Position numbers and translations under genes: made by a program. The notes below the pieces were generated by a model, which saw nothing but the letters and a program-made list of their open reading frames with translations, searched no databases and was not told the origin of the DNA. DNA of 27,242 nt from JAZFYD01 sp036443405 (GTDB lineage: Bacteria; Planctomycetota; PLA2). The stretch is from contig JAZFYD010000139.1 of NCBI GenBank assembly GCA_036443405.1, positions 1 to 27,242 on the forward strand. The letters run 5' to 3'. This document shows positions 14,059 through 21,343 of the stretch, in pieces. Every line of letters begins with the position of its first letter. Position 1 is the stretch's first letter.

Positions 14059-14616
14059 TTACGGGCCCAGCGAGTCGAGTAGGCGTTGTGTCTCTGCGGG
14101 CGTGCGGTGCTCGATGAGGATTCGGTCGCTCGAAACGTCGTTCGTGAACAGTTCGCGGTACTCGCGACGGAGTTTGCGAAACGTCGCGGGCACCTTGAAC
14201 CAAGGGGAGTGTCGGTGAAAGAACGCTTCGCGAATGGTGAGGCGGCTGTTGGCGGTCTTTTTTCGCAACCACCGAAACGTGCGTCCCATGACCTGTCTGT
14301 ACACGCGCGGGAACGAGTAGTTGAGCCAGAGAATCGCAGTCGCCCGGTCCCAGGCCATGCTGCGAACCTGTTTGTAGACGCCGTCCACGATCCATCGATC
14401 GCCGCGTGTGATCTGATCGACCGTGGACACGAACTCCGTGTCGGGGATGGGACGCCCGTCGCCTGCGGCCCAGTAGATGTTGTCGAGGGAGAATCGCGGC
14501 GCGTCGAGGGCCTTGGCCAGCTGTTTCGAGGTCGTGGACTTGCCCGAGCCGGGGGCGCCGATCACGATCACCCGGCGAAGATCGGGTCCACCATCGTGTG
14601 ACGTGCTGCTGTTCAC
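14059..14616 (-). CDS. P-loop nucleoside/nucleotide kinase-like protein, FlaR/adenylate-kinase type (copy 2)
   Basis: 185 residues from GTG 14616. The Walker A motif is GAPGSGKST (20-28). It is followed by the LDNIYWAAG stretch and WIVDGVY, the counterpart of the WxIDGNY segment seen in FlaR-like proteins (annotated as DNA-topology modulation, though their chemistry is that of small-molecule kinases). LWLNYSFPRVYRQVMGRTFRW provides the Walker B-like strand and lid Arg residues. The C-terminus is IEHRTPAETQRLLDSL. Roughly two thirds identical by eye to the copy at 14670-15224, including length and both ends, so a tandem duplication. Here the WIVDGNY Asn is replaced by Val. Confidence 0.8.
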   Translation of the reverse strand: MNSSTSHDGGPDLRRVIVIGAPGSGKSTTSKQLAKALDAPRFSLDNIYWAAGDGRPIPDTEFVSTVDQITRGDRWIVDGVYKQVRSMAWDRATAILWLNYSFPRVYRQVMGRTFRWLRKKTANSRLTIREAFFHRHSPWFKVPATFRKLRREYRELFTNDVSSDRILIEHRTPAETQRLLDSLGP

Positions 14617-14669
14617 GCGCGGGAGTCTAGCCCAATTCACGCACAGGACGGGCGCTCTGCCCGGCTCGA

Positions 14670-15224
14670 CTAGGCGCTCAGCGATTCGAGCAGCCGCGAC
14701 GTTTCCGCCGGCGTGCGGTGCTCGATGTGGCTCCGCCCGTCCGCTGCTCCGCGTTCGAATCGTTCGCGGTACTCGCGGCGGCGTTTCCGGAACGTTGCGG
14801 GCACCAGCCACCAAGGCGAGTGCTTGTGAAAAAACGCCTTCCGGATGCTGATGCGCCCGGTGCCGGAGGGCCTTCGCAACAGCCGAAACGTGCGGACCAT
14901 GACTTGCTTGTAGACGCGGAGAAACGAGTAGTTGAGCCACAGGATCGCGGTCGCCCGCTGCCAGATCATCTCGCGAACCTGTATGTAGTTGCCGTCCACG
15001 ATCCACCGCTCGCCACGGGTCGCTTCATCGATTTTGGACACGAACTCCGCGTCGGTGATGTGGCGTCCGCTCCCCGGGGCCCAGTAGATCGAGTCGATGT
15101 GAATTCGCGGCACGTCGAGAGCTTCCGCCAGCCGCTCCGAGATCGTGGACTTGCCCGCGCCGCTCACCCCGATCACCACCACGCGGCTGAGATCGGGCGT
15201 TCCGCTTTTTGACGTTTCGCTCAC
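14670..15224 (-). CDS. P-loop nucleoside/nucleotide kinase-like protein, FlaR/adenylate-kinase type (copy 1)
   Basis: 184 residues from GTG 15224. Walker A is GVSGAGKST (19-27), then HIDSIYWAPG, WIVDGNY (about 73-79) and LWLNYSFLRVYKQVMVRTFRLLRR. It is the upstream member of a tandem pair with a 53-bp gap to copy 2, and keeps the WIVDGNY signature intact. The exact substrate is unknown. The region 15225-15333 to the divergent small secreted protein gene should hold promoters for both directions. Confidence 0.82.
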   Translation of the reverse strand: MSETSKSGTPDLSRVVVIGVSGAGKSTISERLAEALDVPRIHIDSIYWAPGSGRHITDAEFVSKIDEATRGERWIVDGNYIQVREMIWQRATAILWLNYSFLRVYKQVMVRTFRLLRRPSGTGRISIRKAFFHKHSPWWLVPATFRKRRREYRERFERGAADGRSHIEHRTPAETSRLLESLSA

Positions 15225-15333
15225 GCCACGAAGTTAGTGGATCGCCGCGCGCGATGAAAGGAAAGCGCGCCGCGCCGTACAATCGCCCCTGTCACGACGA
15301 CCGGTTGTTACGGCAACGATCAGGAGAACGACC

Positions 15334-15612
15334 ATGAAGATGCAAACACTTGCGGCCGCGTTGATTTTTGCCCTGTTGCTCGCCGCGACGGTGGTCCTGG
15401 CGCGCGGCGGTCGGCAGGACGGCGGCGGCGGTCCCTACTTCGTCGCGTTCGTGCAAACCAGCGTGGACCAGGAGAGGCGCAAAGCCGGCAAGAAATACGG
15501 CTATCGCGCCAATCTCAACGAAGCCGTCAATGCGCTTGCGGGGGACGGCTACAAGATCGAGTCGATCATCGAGATGAAGGACGGCCGATTGATGTTGCTT
15601 TGCAAACGTTAG
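15334..15612 (+). CDS. small secreted hypothetical protein (92 aa)
   Basis: Signal peptide of about 24 residues (KMQTLAAALIFALLLAATVVLA), then a short Gly-rich linker and a soluble domain of about 60 residues ending DGYKIESIIEMKDGRLMLLCKR. I do not recognise the domain; its length and the ALAGDGYKIESI pattern resemble small alpha/beta DUF4177-like folds. A good Shine-Dalgarno (AGGAG, about 8 nt) precedes ATG 15334. Confidence 0.75.
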   Translation: MKMQTLAAALIFALLLAATVVLARGGRQDGGGGPYFVAFVQTSVDQERRKAGKKYGYRANLNEAVNALAGDGYKIESIIEMKDGRLMLLCKR

Positions 15613-15632
15613 TTGGTGCGACGTTGCGATCC

Positions 15633-15654
15633 CGCCGGCAAGTCACCGCCGGCG
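15633..15654. other. inverted repeat between convergent genes
   Basis: CGCCGGC (15633-15639) and GCCGGCG (15648-15654) form a 7-bp stem with an 8-nt loop in the 30-bp gap after the secreted-protein gene, entering the end of the convergent membrane-protein gene. It might serve as a bidirectional transcript end; there is no T tract. Confidence 0.35.
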
Positions 15655-16140
15655 TGCGCGTTGTCTTGCTCCGCCACGGAGTCGGTTGTCGAGGCTGCGG
15701 TCACCGGCTTTGGCGCGCTTTCGAATGACCTCAAGTGCGCCGAGATTAGGCGAGATGATCGTGCGGACTGCGAGTCCAAGACAGATCGCCGCGATGCACA
15801 TCGCGACAAAGCCGAGATTGGACGAAGGATTGCGCGCATTTTGCCACATGAAAATCCAGACGAAGGCGACAAAGACAAACCCACCGGCCCACAACAGCCT
15901 GGCTAATGCCGACCCCTTCCAGATCAACAGAAAAAACACGATCCCCATCGTGATCCAGAACACGATCGGGAAGCCGCTTTGTTCATCGGGATCGGAAAAC
16001 GCGGCGCTCAGCATCACTGCAATGGCCGGCGCGGCGCACAGCAGTCCCAACTCGGGTCCGGCTTTACCTGCACGTTGGACCAGCGTCGTGTCATCGACTT
16101 TGACCTTGTTCTTGCGTCCGTTCCTCTTGATCTTGCTCAT
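15643..16140 (-). CDS. hypothetical membrane protein (165 aa)
   Basis: A very basic N-terminus (KIKRNGRKNKVKVDD) precedes four hydrophobic spans (about 30-47, 60-76, 82-100 and 108-130), then an Arg-rich tail. No family recognised. It lies 54 bp downstream of the zinc-ribbon gene on the same strand, with a hairpin between them, and may be its operon partner. The basic termini suggest both ends face the cytoplasm. Confidence 0.72.
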   Translation of the reverse strand: MSKIKRNGRKNKVKVDDTTLVQRAGKAGPELGLLCAAPAIAVMLSAAFSDPDEQSGFPIVFWITMGIVFFLLIWKGSALARLLWAGGFVFVAFVWIFMWQNARNPSSNLGFVAMCIAAICLGLAVRTIISPNLGALEVIRKRAKAGDRSLDNRLRGGARQRARRR

Positions 16141-16177
16141 GCGACTCTCCGTTCATTGTCCCGAGCGCGTCAGCGCG

Positions 16178-16196
16178 GAACCGGATCCGCCGGTTC
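16178..16196 (-). other. hairpin overlapping the stop codon of the zinc-ribbon gene
   Basis: GAACCGG (16178-16184), loop ATCCG, CCGGTTC (16190-16196): a perfect 7-bp stem. It includes two bases of the TGA stop (16197-16195) of the upstream gene and lies just before the next cistron, similar in placement to the hairpin at 10540. Confidence 0.45.
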
Positions 16197-16557
16197 AGCG
16201 TTTGCGGCCGCCGTCGTAGTTGCCTTCGCTCATGCCTTTGATGATCGCGTAGAGGCCGATGAGCGCGAGGATCGGCGGGTAGAAGAAGATCCGTCCGGCC
16301 TGCCAGCCGACGTAGAACCACACAGCGGCGATGATGATCATCAGCACGCCGCCCATCACGCCGCCGCGGATCCCCGCGCGCTCGGGCCCGAACGAGCCGC
16401 CGCCATCTTCGGCCGCGGCGCGTGCCCGGTGTCTCGCCGCGAGAAAACTCTCACCGCATTCTTCGCAACGGTTGGTGCCGCCGGGGACTCTCCCGCCGCA
16501 CGACGGGCACTTGCGATGGAGTTCGATCTTCTTGGAGCCACCTGCATTGTTTCCCAT
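16195..16557 (-). CDS. zinc-ribbon membrane protein (120 aa)
   Basis: A four-cysteine zinc ribbon (C17, C20, C31, C34: KCPSCGG...RCEECG) is followed by a charged linker and two membrane spans (about 68-88 and 92-108), then a Gly/Lys/Arg tail. This is the usual layout of small zinc-ribbon membrane proteins of unknown function. ATG 16557 is chosen; GTG 16578 would add seven residues. The C-terminal stop lies inside a hairpin. Confidence 0.72.
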   Translation of the reverse strand: MGNNAGGSKKIELHRKCPSCGGRVPGGTNRCEECGESFLAARHRARAAAEDGGGSFGPERAGIRGGVMGGVLMIIIAAVWFYVGWQAGRIFFYPPILALIGLYAIIKGMSEGNYDGGRKR

Positions 16558-16639
16558 AGCGCGAACGTTAAGAGACACGCTGACGTCCGCGCAAGCGGAG
16601 TTTCGTCAAAACCGTGATGCGCGAGCGAAGTGATCTTCG

Positions 16640-17737
16640 TCAGGATGGACGCGCGGCGGATGCCATGGCCGCGCAGCGTTTCTGGGCGCGGTCGAGGTAT
16701 TCCGGCGCCAGGTCGATGCCGATGGATCGGTGCCCCAGTTCGAATGCGGCGAGCATCGTCGTGCCGGTGCCGGCGAACGGATCGAGAGCGACGCCGCCTG
16801 CCGGGCACGTGGACAACAGCGGGATGCGGCACAGATCGAGCGGGTAGGGCGCGAAATGCGCTGCGGGCGAGCCGGACCGTTTTTGTGTGTCCTCGGGCAT
16901 GACATCCCAGACATCGCTCGGTTTGGCACCCTTTGGGTGATAGCGCAGGAAGTAGAACCCGCGATCGTTCAGCTCCTTCGCGCGGCCGGACACGGCGGCG
17001 CGGTCGGAGTGCGTGGTGCGCTGCTGCCCGCGGATGATCATGCGGAAATCGGAGAGGCGTCCCGCGCGAACGTCTTCCAGCGTCGCGGCGAGGGCGTCGC
17101 TCGCGGCGCGCTTCTCAGCGGCGCCCAACACGGTCGACAGCTCGATCTGGCGTTTGTAGCGAACGCCGGTCACGCCGGTGGCCGAAACGACGGCGCCCTT
17201 TTCGACGCGCGCCTTGTTGGGCGGCGTGCGGATGGCGTCCGCGTCGTAGAAATACCCTTTGCGATCGCGCACGAAGTGAAACAGGTGCTCGTGTACGTTG
17301 CGCAACTTGTCGCGCGCGTTGTCCGGGCCGCCCTTCACCTTGTGCCAGATGATGTCGTTGCGCAGCGTCCAACCCTCATCCGTCAATCGCAGCGCGACCC
17401 GCCACGGGATGCCGAGCAACGCCTTGTCGCGATAGGTGTCGCCAAGATTGAGCCAGAGCGACCCGGTGGGCTTCAACACGCGTGACACCTCGGCGAACAC
17501 CGCGGAGAGGTTGTCGATGTACTTCGCGAACGTGCGCTCCTCGCCGATGCCGCCGGACTCGTAGCGCCGATGCCCGAAGTACGGCGGGCTCGTCATGCAG
17601 AAGTCGATGCACTCCGCCGGCCACTGCGCGAGCACGTCCGCCGCGTGACCCTGCACGAACATCGGTTGTGTCTCGGAACCGTCGAGGTACGCGCGCAACG
17701 GATCGGCGTGCGCGGGGATCGGCTGCTTCCGGATCAT
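16640..17737 (-). CDS. beta-class site-specific DNA methyltransferase (SPPY type, probably N4-cytosine)
   Basis: 365 residues from ATG 17737. Catalytic motif IV is TSPPYFG (about 49-55) near the N-terminus and the AdoMet motif I is DPFAGTGTT (about 319-327) near the C-terminus. The order IV, target-recognition region, I defines the beta class. SPPY favours N4-cytosine methylation, although some such enzymes methylate adenine. LKPTGSLWLNLGDTYRD and GWTLRNDIIWHKVKG are standard family segments, and IGIDLAPEYLDRAQKR closes motif I. The middle part (about 170-290) is the likely recognition domain. No restriction endonuclease is next to it, so it appears to be an orphan methylase. The frame is open upstream to 17848, but the family alignment starts at MIRKQPIP. 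Confidence 0.92.
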   Translation of the reverse strand: MIRKQPIPAHADPLRAYLDGSETQPMFVQGHAADVLAQWPAECIDFCMTSPPYFGHRRYESGGIGEERTFAKYIDNLSAVFAEVSRVLKPTGSLWLNLGDTYRDKALLGIPWRVALRLTDEGWTLRNDIIWHKVKGGPDNARDKLRNVHEHLFHFVRDRKGYFYDADAIRTPPNKARVEKGAVVSATGVTGVRYKRQIELSTVLGAAEKRAASDALAATLEDVRAGRLSDFRMIIRGQQRTTHSDRAAVSGRAKELNDRGFYFLRYHPKGAKPSDVWDVMPEDTQKRSGSPAAHFAPYPLDLCRIPLLSTCPAGGVALDPFAGTGTTMLAAFELGHRSIGIDLAPEYLDRAQKRCAAMASAARPS

Positions 17738-17807
17738 GGCGCCCGCACGATACCGGAGGGATCCCGCCGATTTTGGGCTTCGCGGCGCCCGGATCGCGCT
17801 GCGAGCA

Positions 17808-18305
17808 TCACACATTCGCGCGCAACAGGACTCCGCCGGCGCGGTCAAAGTTCGAGCCCGGGAACCAGAAGTCGCGGGTAATCTCCTCGAAGCCGAACTC
17901 GGTGTGCAACGCGATGCTCGTTTCGTTGTCGGCGTCGAGGAAGAACCAGGCTTCGTCCGCTCGCGCTGCGATCCACTTCAAACGGTCCGCGGTCAAAACG
18001 CGCCCGGCGCCTTGGCGACGCCACGCCTCTTCGACGATGACACCCAGCAGGTACCAGCCCGCGGGAGTGCAGTTCTTGGGCGCGTCTTCCGGCGGAACGA
18101 AACGCCCGGCGCGGGCGAAACCGATGCGAGCGCCATCGTTCTCCGCGACGAGGAACAGCCAATCGTCGGCTTCGTCGATCGAACGGCGGATGACCCGCTC
18201 GGCCCACGCGCGCGCCTTGTCCATTGGTGTGCCGTGACACGCCGTGTGGATGTTTGTGACGTACCCGGCGTCGTCGAGGGTTGCAGGGCGGGTTTGGATG
18301 GGCAT
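17808..18305 (-). CDS. GNAT-family N-acetyltransferase (165 aa)
   Basis: Single GNAT domain from ATG 18305 (PIQTRPATLDDAGYVTNIHTACHGTP). The acetyl-CoA loop is LGVIVEEAWRRQGAGRVLTADRL and the C-terminal half has FLDADNETSIALHTEFGFEEI. Substrate unknown. It lies 70 bp upstream of the methyltransferase on the same strand and 38 bp downstream of the small Cys-rich gene. A partial hairpin repeat (GGCTCCAACGG followed by TTTGGGCAGG) occupies the gap upstream. Confidence 0.88.
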   Translation of the reverse strand: MPIQTRPATLDDAGYVTNIHTACHGTPMDKARAWAERVIRRSIDEADDWLFLVAENDGARIGFARAGRFVPPEDAPKNCTPAGWYLLGVIVEEAWRRQGAGRVLTADRLKWIAARADEAWFFLDADNETSIALHTEFGFEEITRDFWFPGSNFDRAGGVLLRANV

Positions 18306-18343
18306 GAGGATCACGGCTCCAACGGTTTGGGCAGGCCGCGGTT

Positions 18344-18574
18344 TTACCGCCGATACGATCCCCGAATGGTCTGGTCGGGGCACATGTCGATCTGCGCCGG
18401 AGTCTTGAAGACCTCCTTCTCCTGGAAGCCGCACATGACGCCGTCGTGGAAGAGCTTGCGGCAGTGGATGCAGGTTGCGCACTTCACGTCCGGGACGCGC
18501 GGGCGTCCGAAGAGCGATCGGACGATCGCGATCGCGCCGACCGCCGCCAGAACCAACAGAATGAGTCTGAACAA
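18344..18574 (-). CDS. small membrane-anchored Cys-rich protein (76 aa)
   Basis: An N-terminal membrane span (about 3-18) is followed by a short soluble part with five cysteines at 32, 35, 38, 48 and 65 (CATCIHCRK, then VMCGF and DMCPD). The spacing C-x2-C-x2-C-x9-C-x16-C suggests metal binding or a redox site. I do not recognise the family. The start is TTG 18574. It diverges from the DNA alkylation repair gene with 59 bp between starts and precedes the GNAT gene. Confidence 0.6.
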   Translation of the reverse strand: MFRLILLVLAAVGAIAIVRSLFGRPRVPDVKCATCIHCRKLFHDGVMCGFQEKEVFKTPAQIDMCPDQTIRGSYRR

Positions 18575-18633
18575 GACGGCTAGTGTAGCGGGGAGCCGCG
18601 GCGCCGACCATTGCGGGTCGTTAGAGTGAGCCT

Positions 18634-19227
18634 ATGAGCAAAGCGACCGGTTCCGCGACCAAGCCCCACGGCCTGAAAGAAGTGCTGGCCGAGCTGAAGA
18701 AAAACGGATCGGCGCAGACGCGCAAGACATATCGCAACGCCGGCATCGGCGGGGAGATGTTCGGCGTCAGCTACGCGTTCATGAAGAAACTGCACAAGCG
18801 CCTGGGCACCGACCACGACCTCGCGCTCGCGTTGTGGGAATCCGGGATCCTTGACGCGCGCATCGTCGGGTGCTGGGTTGCGGACGCGGACAAGACCACG
18901 GTCAAATTGCTCGAGACATGGGCGCGCGACGAGAGCGAGCCGATGATCGCGGGGGAGCTGGCTGCTTTCGCGCAGGACACCGACCTCGCCGCGGGGCGCA
19001 TGCGCAAGTGGATCGGGATGAAGAGTACGTACCGCACGACGCTGGGTTGGAGCATCGCCGGTCGTCTGGTCATGCAGCCGGGGCGCGGGCCCGACGAGGG
19101 CGGCGTGACCGAAGACGATGTTGCGGATCTGCTGAAGCGGATCGAGAACGGCCTGCAGGCGGCTCCCGACAAGACGCGCCATGTGATGAACTCCACGCTG
19201 ATCGCGATCGGCTGCCGCCCCGGTTGA
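18634..19227 (+). CDS. AlkD-like DNA alkylation repair protein, N-terminal part, ended by an in-frame TGA
   Basis: 197 residues matching the DNA alkylation repair enzyme family (HEAT-like helical repeats, DNA glycosylase for alkylated bases), which normally runs to about 230-240 residues. Recognisable pieces are LAELKKNGSAQTRKTYRNAG at the start, EMFGVSYAFMKKLHKRLG, LWESGILDARIVGCWVAD, TYRTTLGWSIAG and RHVMNSTLIAIG near the end. The stop TGA (19225-19227) is followed at once by ATG in the same frame, and the next 58 codons encode the family's C-terminal segment. So the gene is either truncated, split in two, or mis-sequenced. A functional helical core may still be made. Confidence 0.82.
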   Translation: MSKATGSATKPHGLKEVLAELKKNGSAQTRKTYRNAGIGGEMFGVSYAFMKKLHKRLGTDHDLALALWESGILDARIVGCWVADADKTTVKLLETWARDESEPMIAGELAAFAQDTDLAAGRMRKWIGMKSTYRTTLGWSIAGRLVMQPGRGPDEGGVTEDDVADLLKRIENGLQAAPDKTRHVMNSTLIAIGCRPG

Positions 19228-19404
19228 ATGAAAAAGGCGATCGCCGTCGCGCGCAAGGTCGGAAAAGTGGATGTGGATTTCGGCAACCGCAGTTGCAAGG
19301 TGAAGGACGCGGCGTCCACGATCAAGCAGACCGTCGCGCACTACAAGAAGCAGGGGAAGAGCCCGACGGATGGTACGGGTGGGCAGCGGCGGCGGCACTG
19401 TTGA
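19228..19404 (+). pseudogene. C-terminal segment of the AlkD-like gene, separated by an in-frame stop
   Basis: 58 codons in the same frame as the preceding gene, starting with ATG directly after TGA. The segment VARKVGKVDVDFGNRSCKV matches the conserved end of the family (GKVxVDxGxxxCK). The tail is basic and ends QRRRHC. It could be translated by reinitiation at TGAATG, or be part of one polypeptide if the stop is an error. Confidence 0.7.
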
Positions 19405-19586
19405 ACGGCCCCCGTTTATCTCCCGCCCGAGCGCATGAGTCGGCACCGCTCCATGCCTTCGGGCTCAATTGCCCCCTTTGCAACGTTCCGAACTTTCTCG
19501 CCGTTCGATTCGGTGACAAACGGACCCGCGCAATTGCGTAGACTCACCGCGGGTTTGGTATTAGTCGATCCAGGAAGGTGTGAAAC

Positions 19587-20432
19587 ATGTGTTACCGCGT
19601 CTTGTTCGTCGCGTTGTTTGTTCTGTCCATGGGAGCGTTGGCCGACGCGGACACGGTCGCCTACTACCGATTCGAAGAGGGCGCTGACGGTGCCGGCTCG
19701 ACGGGTGCTGCGCCCGGTACGCTGGGCCACGTCCTTGACTCAAGCGGAAACGGTCATCACGGCACCGCATTCGGCAGTCCGATCTACGACGCTTTTGTTG
19801 ACGACACGACGATCCCGCAGACCGGCGCCTCGAACAACTTGAGCATGCGCTTCACCGGCGCGAGCGGCCAGGTCGTGCAGGTGCTCTCGCCGTTCATATT
19901 CCACTCGCAGTTCGGGGACGCGACGCTGGAATTCTCGATGTACCAGGCGACGTCCAGTCACACTTCGATCTTCTGGACGCGGAGCGGCAACGGCGACCGG
20001 AATCGCTGGAACATCTTTACGAACGGCGGCTTCGGGATGGACTACCGCAACCCCGTCGGAGTCCTCACGAGCTTTGGGCGCCCGGTCCCCGGATTCGGCG
20101 GGACACTCGGGCACTGGGAACACATCACGGTGACGCGGACACAGATTGCCGCCAACACGTTCGACTACGATTTCTACCGCAACGGTGTCTTTGCCTTCAC
20201 AAAGAACGCTCCGGTCACCAACTTGCCCAACTCAACGGTGTGGGAGATTGCCGGTCGTGAAGGATTCAAGTTCGTCGGATGGATCGATGAGGTGCGGTTC
20301 TCGAACACCGCTCTCGCGCCGGACCAGTTCCTCGGGGCAGGGGGGGCACCCACGCCGATACCTGAGCCGGCGACGACCTGGCTTGTTCTCTGCGGGGTGG
20401 CGTTCGTCGTGATCCACCGGATGCGGACCTAG
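19587..20432 (+). CDS. LamG-like secreted protein with PEP-CTERM sorting signal
   Basis: 281 residues. A signal peptide (about 1-20) is followed by a concanavalin/LamG-type domain: VAYYRFEEG and VLDSSGNGHHGTAFGSPIY at the front, GWIDEVRFSNTALAPDQFL at the end. Then comes a short linker with the PEP-CTERM tail PIPEPATTWLVLCGVAFVVIHRMRT: Pro-Glu-Pro, hydrophobic span, basic end. The tail predicts processing by an exosortase and surface or exopolysaccharide association. No exosortase lies in this window. A strong Shine-Dalgarno (AGGAAGG) precedes ATG 19587. The 180 bp upstream show no gene and presumably hold its promoter. Confidence 0.9.
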   Translation: MCYRVLFVALFVLSMGALADADTVAYYRFEEGADGAGSTGAAPGTLGHVLDSSGNGHHGTAFGSPIYDAFVDDTTIPQTGASNNLSMRFTGASGQVVQVLSPFIFHSQFGDATLEFSMYQATSSHTSIFWTRSGNGDRNRWNIFTNGGFGMDYRNPVGVLTSFGRPVPGFGGTLGHWEHITVTRTQIAANTFDYDFYRNGVFAFTKNAPVTNLPNSTVWEIAGREGFKFVGWIDEVRFSNTALAPDQFLGAGGAPTPIPEPATTWLVLCGVAFVVIHRMRT

Positions 20433-20492
20433 GCCGCACGCCTGCATCGACGAGAACCCGCACCGTTGGGACCAAGGCAGAATAGTGGCCCC

Positions 20493-21155
20493 ATGAACGA
20501 CGCGCCGAGACGCTCCGTGCTGCCGCTCATCGCGGGTGCCTACGCCGTCGCGTTGTCCGCGGCGATCCTGGCGGGGCTGCCCGGGGCGCTGAGCGAGGAT
20601 GCAACGCACTTCAGCAACGCGCTGCGCATGCCGGTGGCGGCGGGGGTGATCGCGTTCGCTTGCGCTGCGGGCGGTTTCGGCCTGTTGCGCTGGAAGAACT
20701 GGGCGCGTTTCGTGTTCCTGATTGCGGCGCCGTGGGGGGCGGTCGCGGTCGGCAGCGTGTTCGCGGAAACGCTGTGGCGAAAAGACATCCCGTACACCGC
20801 GCTTTTGGTGTTCGTCTATGCCCCGCTTGTGTTTGCGATTTCCCGGTTCCGCGTGCTTCCGACTTTCGGGGTGAACGGTCACGGCTGGGCGGCGCGCGGC
20901 GGCTGGGTCGCGCTCGCGTGCACCGTCGTGATGATCGGTGCGCGTCTTGTCGTCTCGGCGCAGGCGCCCGCTGGCGGACTCGACCTGACGACGCTCGAGG
21001 CCTGGAACGAGCACACAAAACACCTGGCGCTGTGCGACGTGCCCCTGCTGCACTACGGCGCTGCGCTGGTTGCGGTGTCGCTGCCGACCGGGCCGCCGCC
21101 GGAGGCGCGCCCGCGCAAGCGGGGCCGAGTGGAAATTCCGAAAAACAGCCGTTAG
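20493..21155 (+). CDS. hypothetical integral membrane protein (220 aa)
   Basis: About five hydrophobic spans (roughly 9-29, 45-65, 71-92, 106-122 and 139-160, with a weaker one near 185-200) and a basic C-terminal tail (PRKRGRVEIPKNSR). No family recognised. ATG 20493 is chosen over GTG-type starts at 20466 because it begins just before the first span. A half copy of the hairpin repeat (CACCGTTGGGACC) precedes it. Confidence 0.68.
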   Translation: MNDAPRRSVLPLIAGAYAVALSAAILAGLPGALSEDATHFSNALRMPVAAGVIAFACAAGGFGLLRWKNWARFVFLIAAPWGAVAVGSVFAETLWRKDIPYTALLVFVYAPLVFAISRFRVLPTFGVNGHGWAARGGWVALACTVVMIGARLVVSAQAPAGGLDLTTLEAWNEHTKHLALCDVPLLHYGAALVAVSLPTGPPPEARPRKRGRVEIPKNSR

Positions 21156-21211
21156 CCTGCGTAAAGCTATCGAAGCGCGAATGGTCGCGCCCAAATCACT
21201 AGGAGGACGCC

Positions 21212-21280
21212 ATGCCGAGAGTCGAAGCCAATGATTCCCGCGGAACCCGTGCGTCCTCGTGTCCCTGGCCCAACGCCTGA
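21212..21280 (+). pseudogene. 22-codon orphan frame with strong Shine-Dalgarno, ended by a hairpin repeat
   Basis: AGGAGG at 21201-21206 with a 5-nt spacer precedes ATG 21212, one of the best ribosome sites in the window. The frame encodes MPRVEANDSRGTRASS and continues into the hairpin repeat at 21270, whose TGAC loop supplies the TGA stop. It looks like the 5' end of a gene cut off by the repeat, but a real small peptide cannot be excluded. Confidence 0.4.
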
Positions 21281-21289
21281 CGGCGTTAG
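21270..21289. repeat. hairpin repeat with compensatory stem changes
   Basis: CCAACGCC, loop TGAC, GGCGTTAG: seven of eight stem positions pair. Relative to the 11356 copy the inner stem G/C order differs in both arms. It is flanked by CTGG on the left and AGCGAAGG on the right. Confidence 0.6.
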
Positions 21290-21301
21290 AGCGAAGGTTC
21301 A

Positions 21302-21315
21302 GCGCTAGCTAGCGC
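21302..21315. other. 14-bp perfect palindrome
   Basis: GCGCTAGCTAGCGC reads the same on both strands. It lies 84 bp upstream of the rsgA start and could be a dimeric-protein operator or simply the tip of a degraded repeat. Confidence 0.45.
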
Positions 21316-21343
21316 ACGCACCGGTTCCCCCCAGTCCAAGTTC

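Noticed and set aside
13721..14395. A 224-codon minus-strand frame reaching into the intergenic stretch
   Set aside because: It is out of frame with the P-loop kinase gene and its intergenic part is low-complexity without homology cues.
16640..18305. Restriction-modification or defence island around the methyltransferase
   Set aside because: The neighbours are a GNAT, a zinc-ribbon membrane protein and a Cys-rich peptide; no nuclease, helicase or toxin motifs are seen.
19225..19227. Selenocysteine or programmed readthrough at the in-frame TGA
   Set aside because: The family has no Sec or Cys at this position, and no obvious SECIS-like hairpin follows; an ordinary mutation, split gene or sequencing error is simpler.
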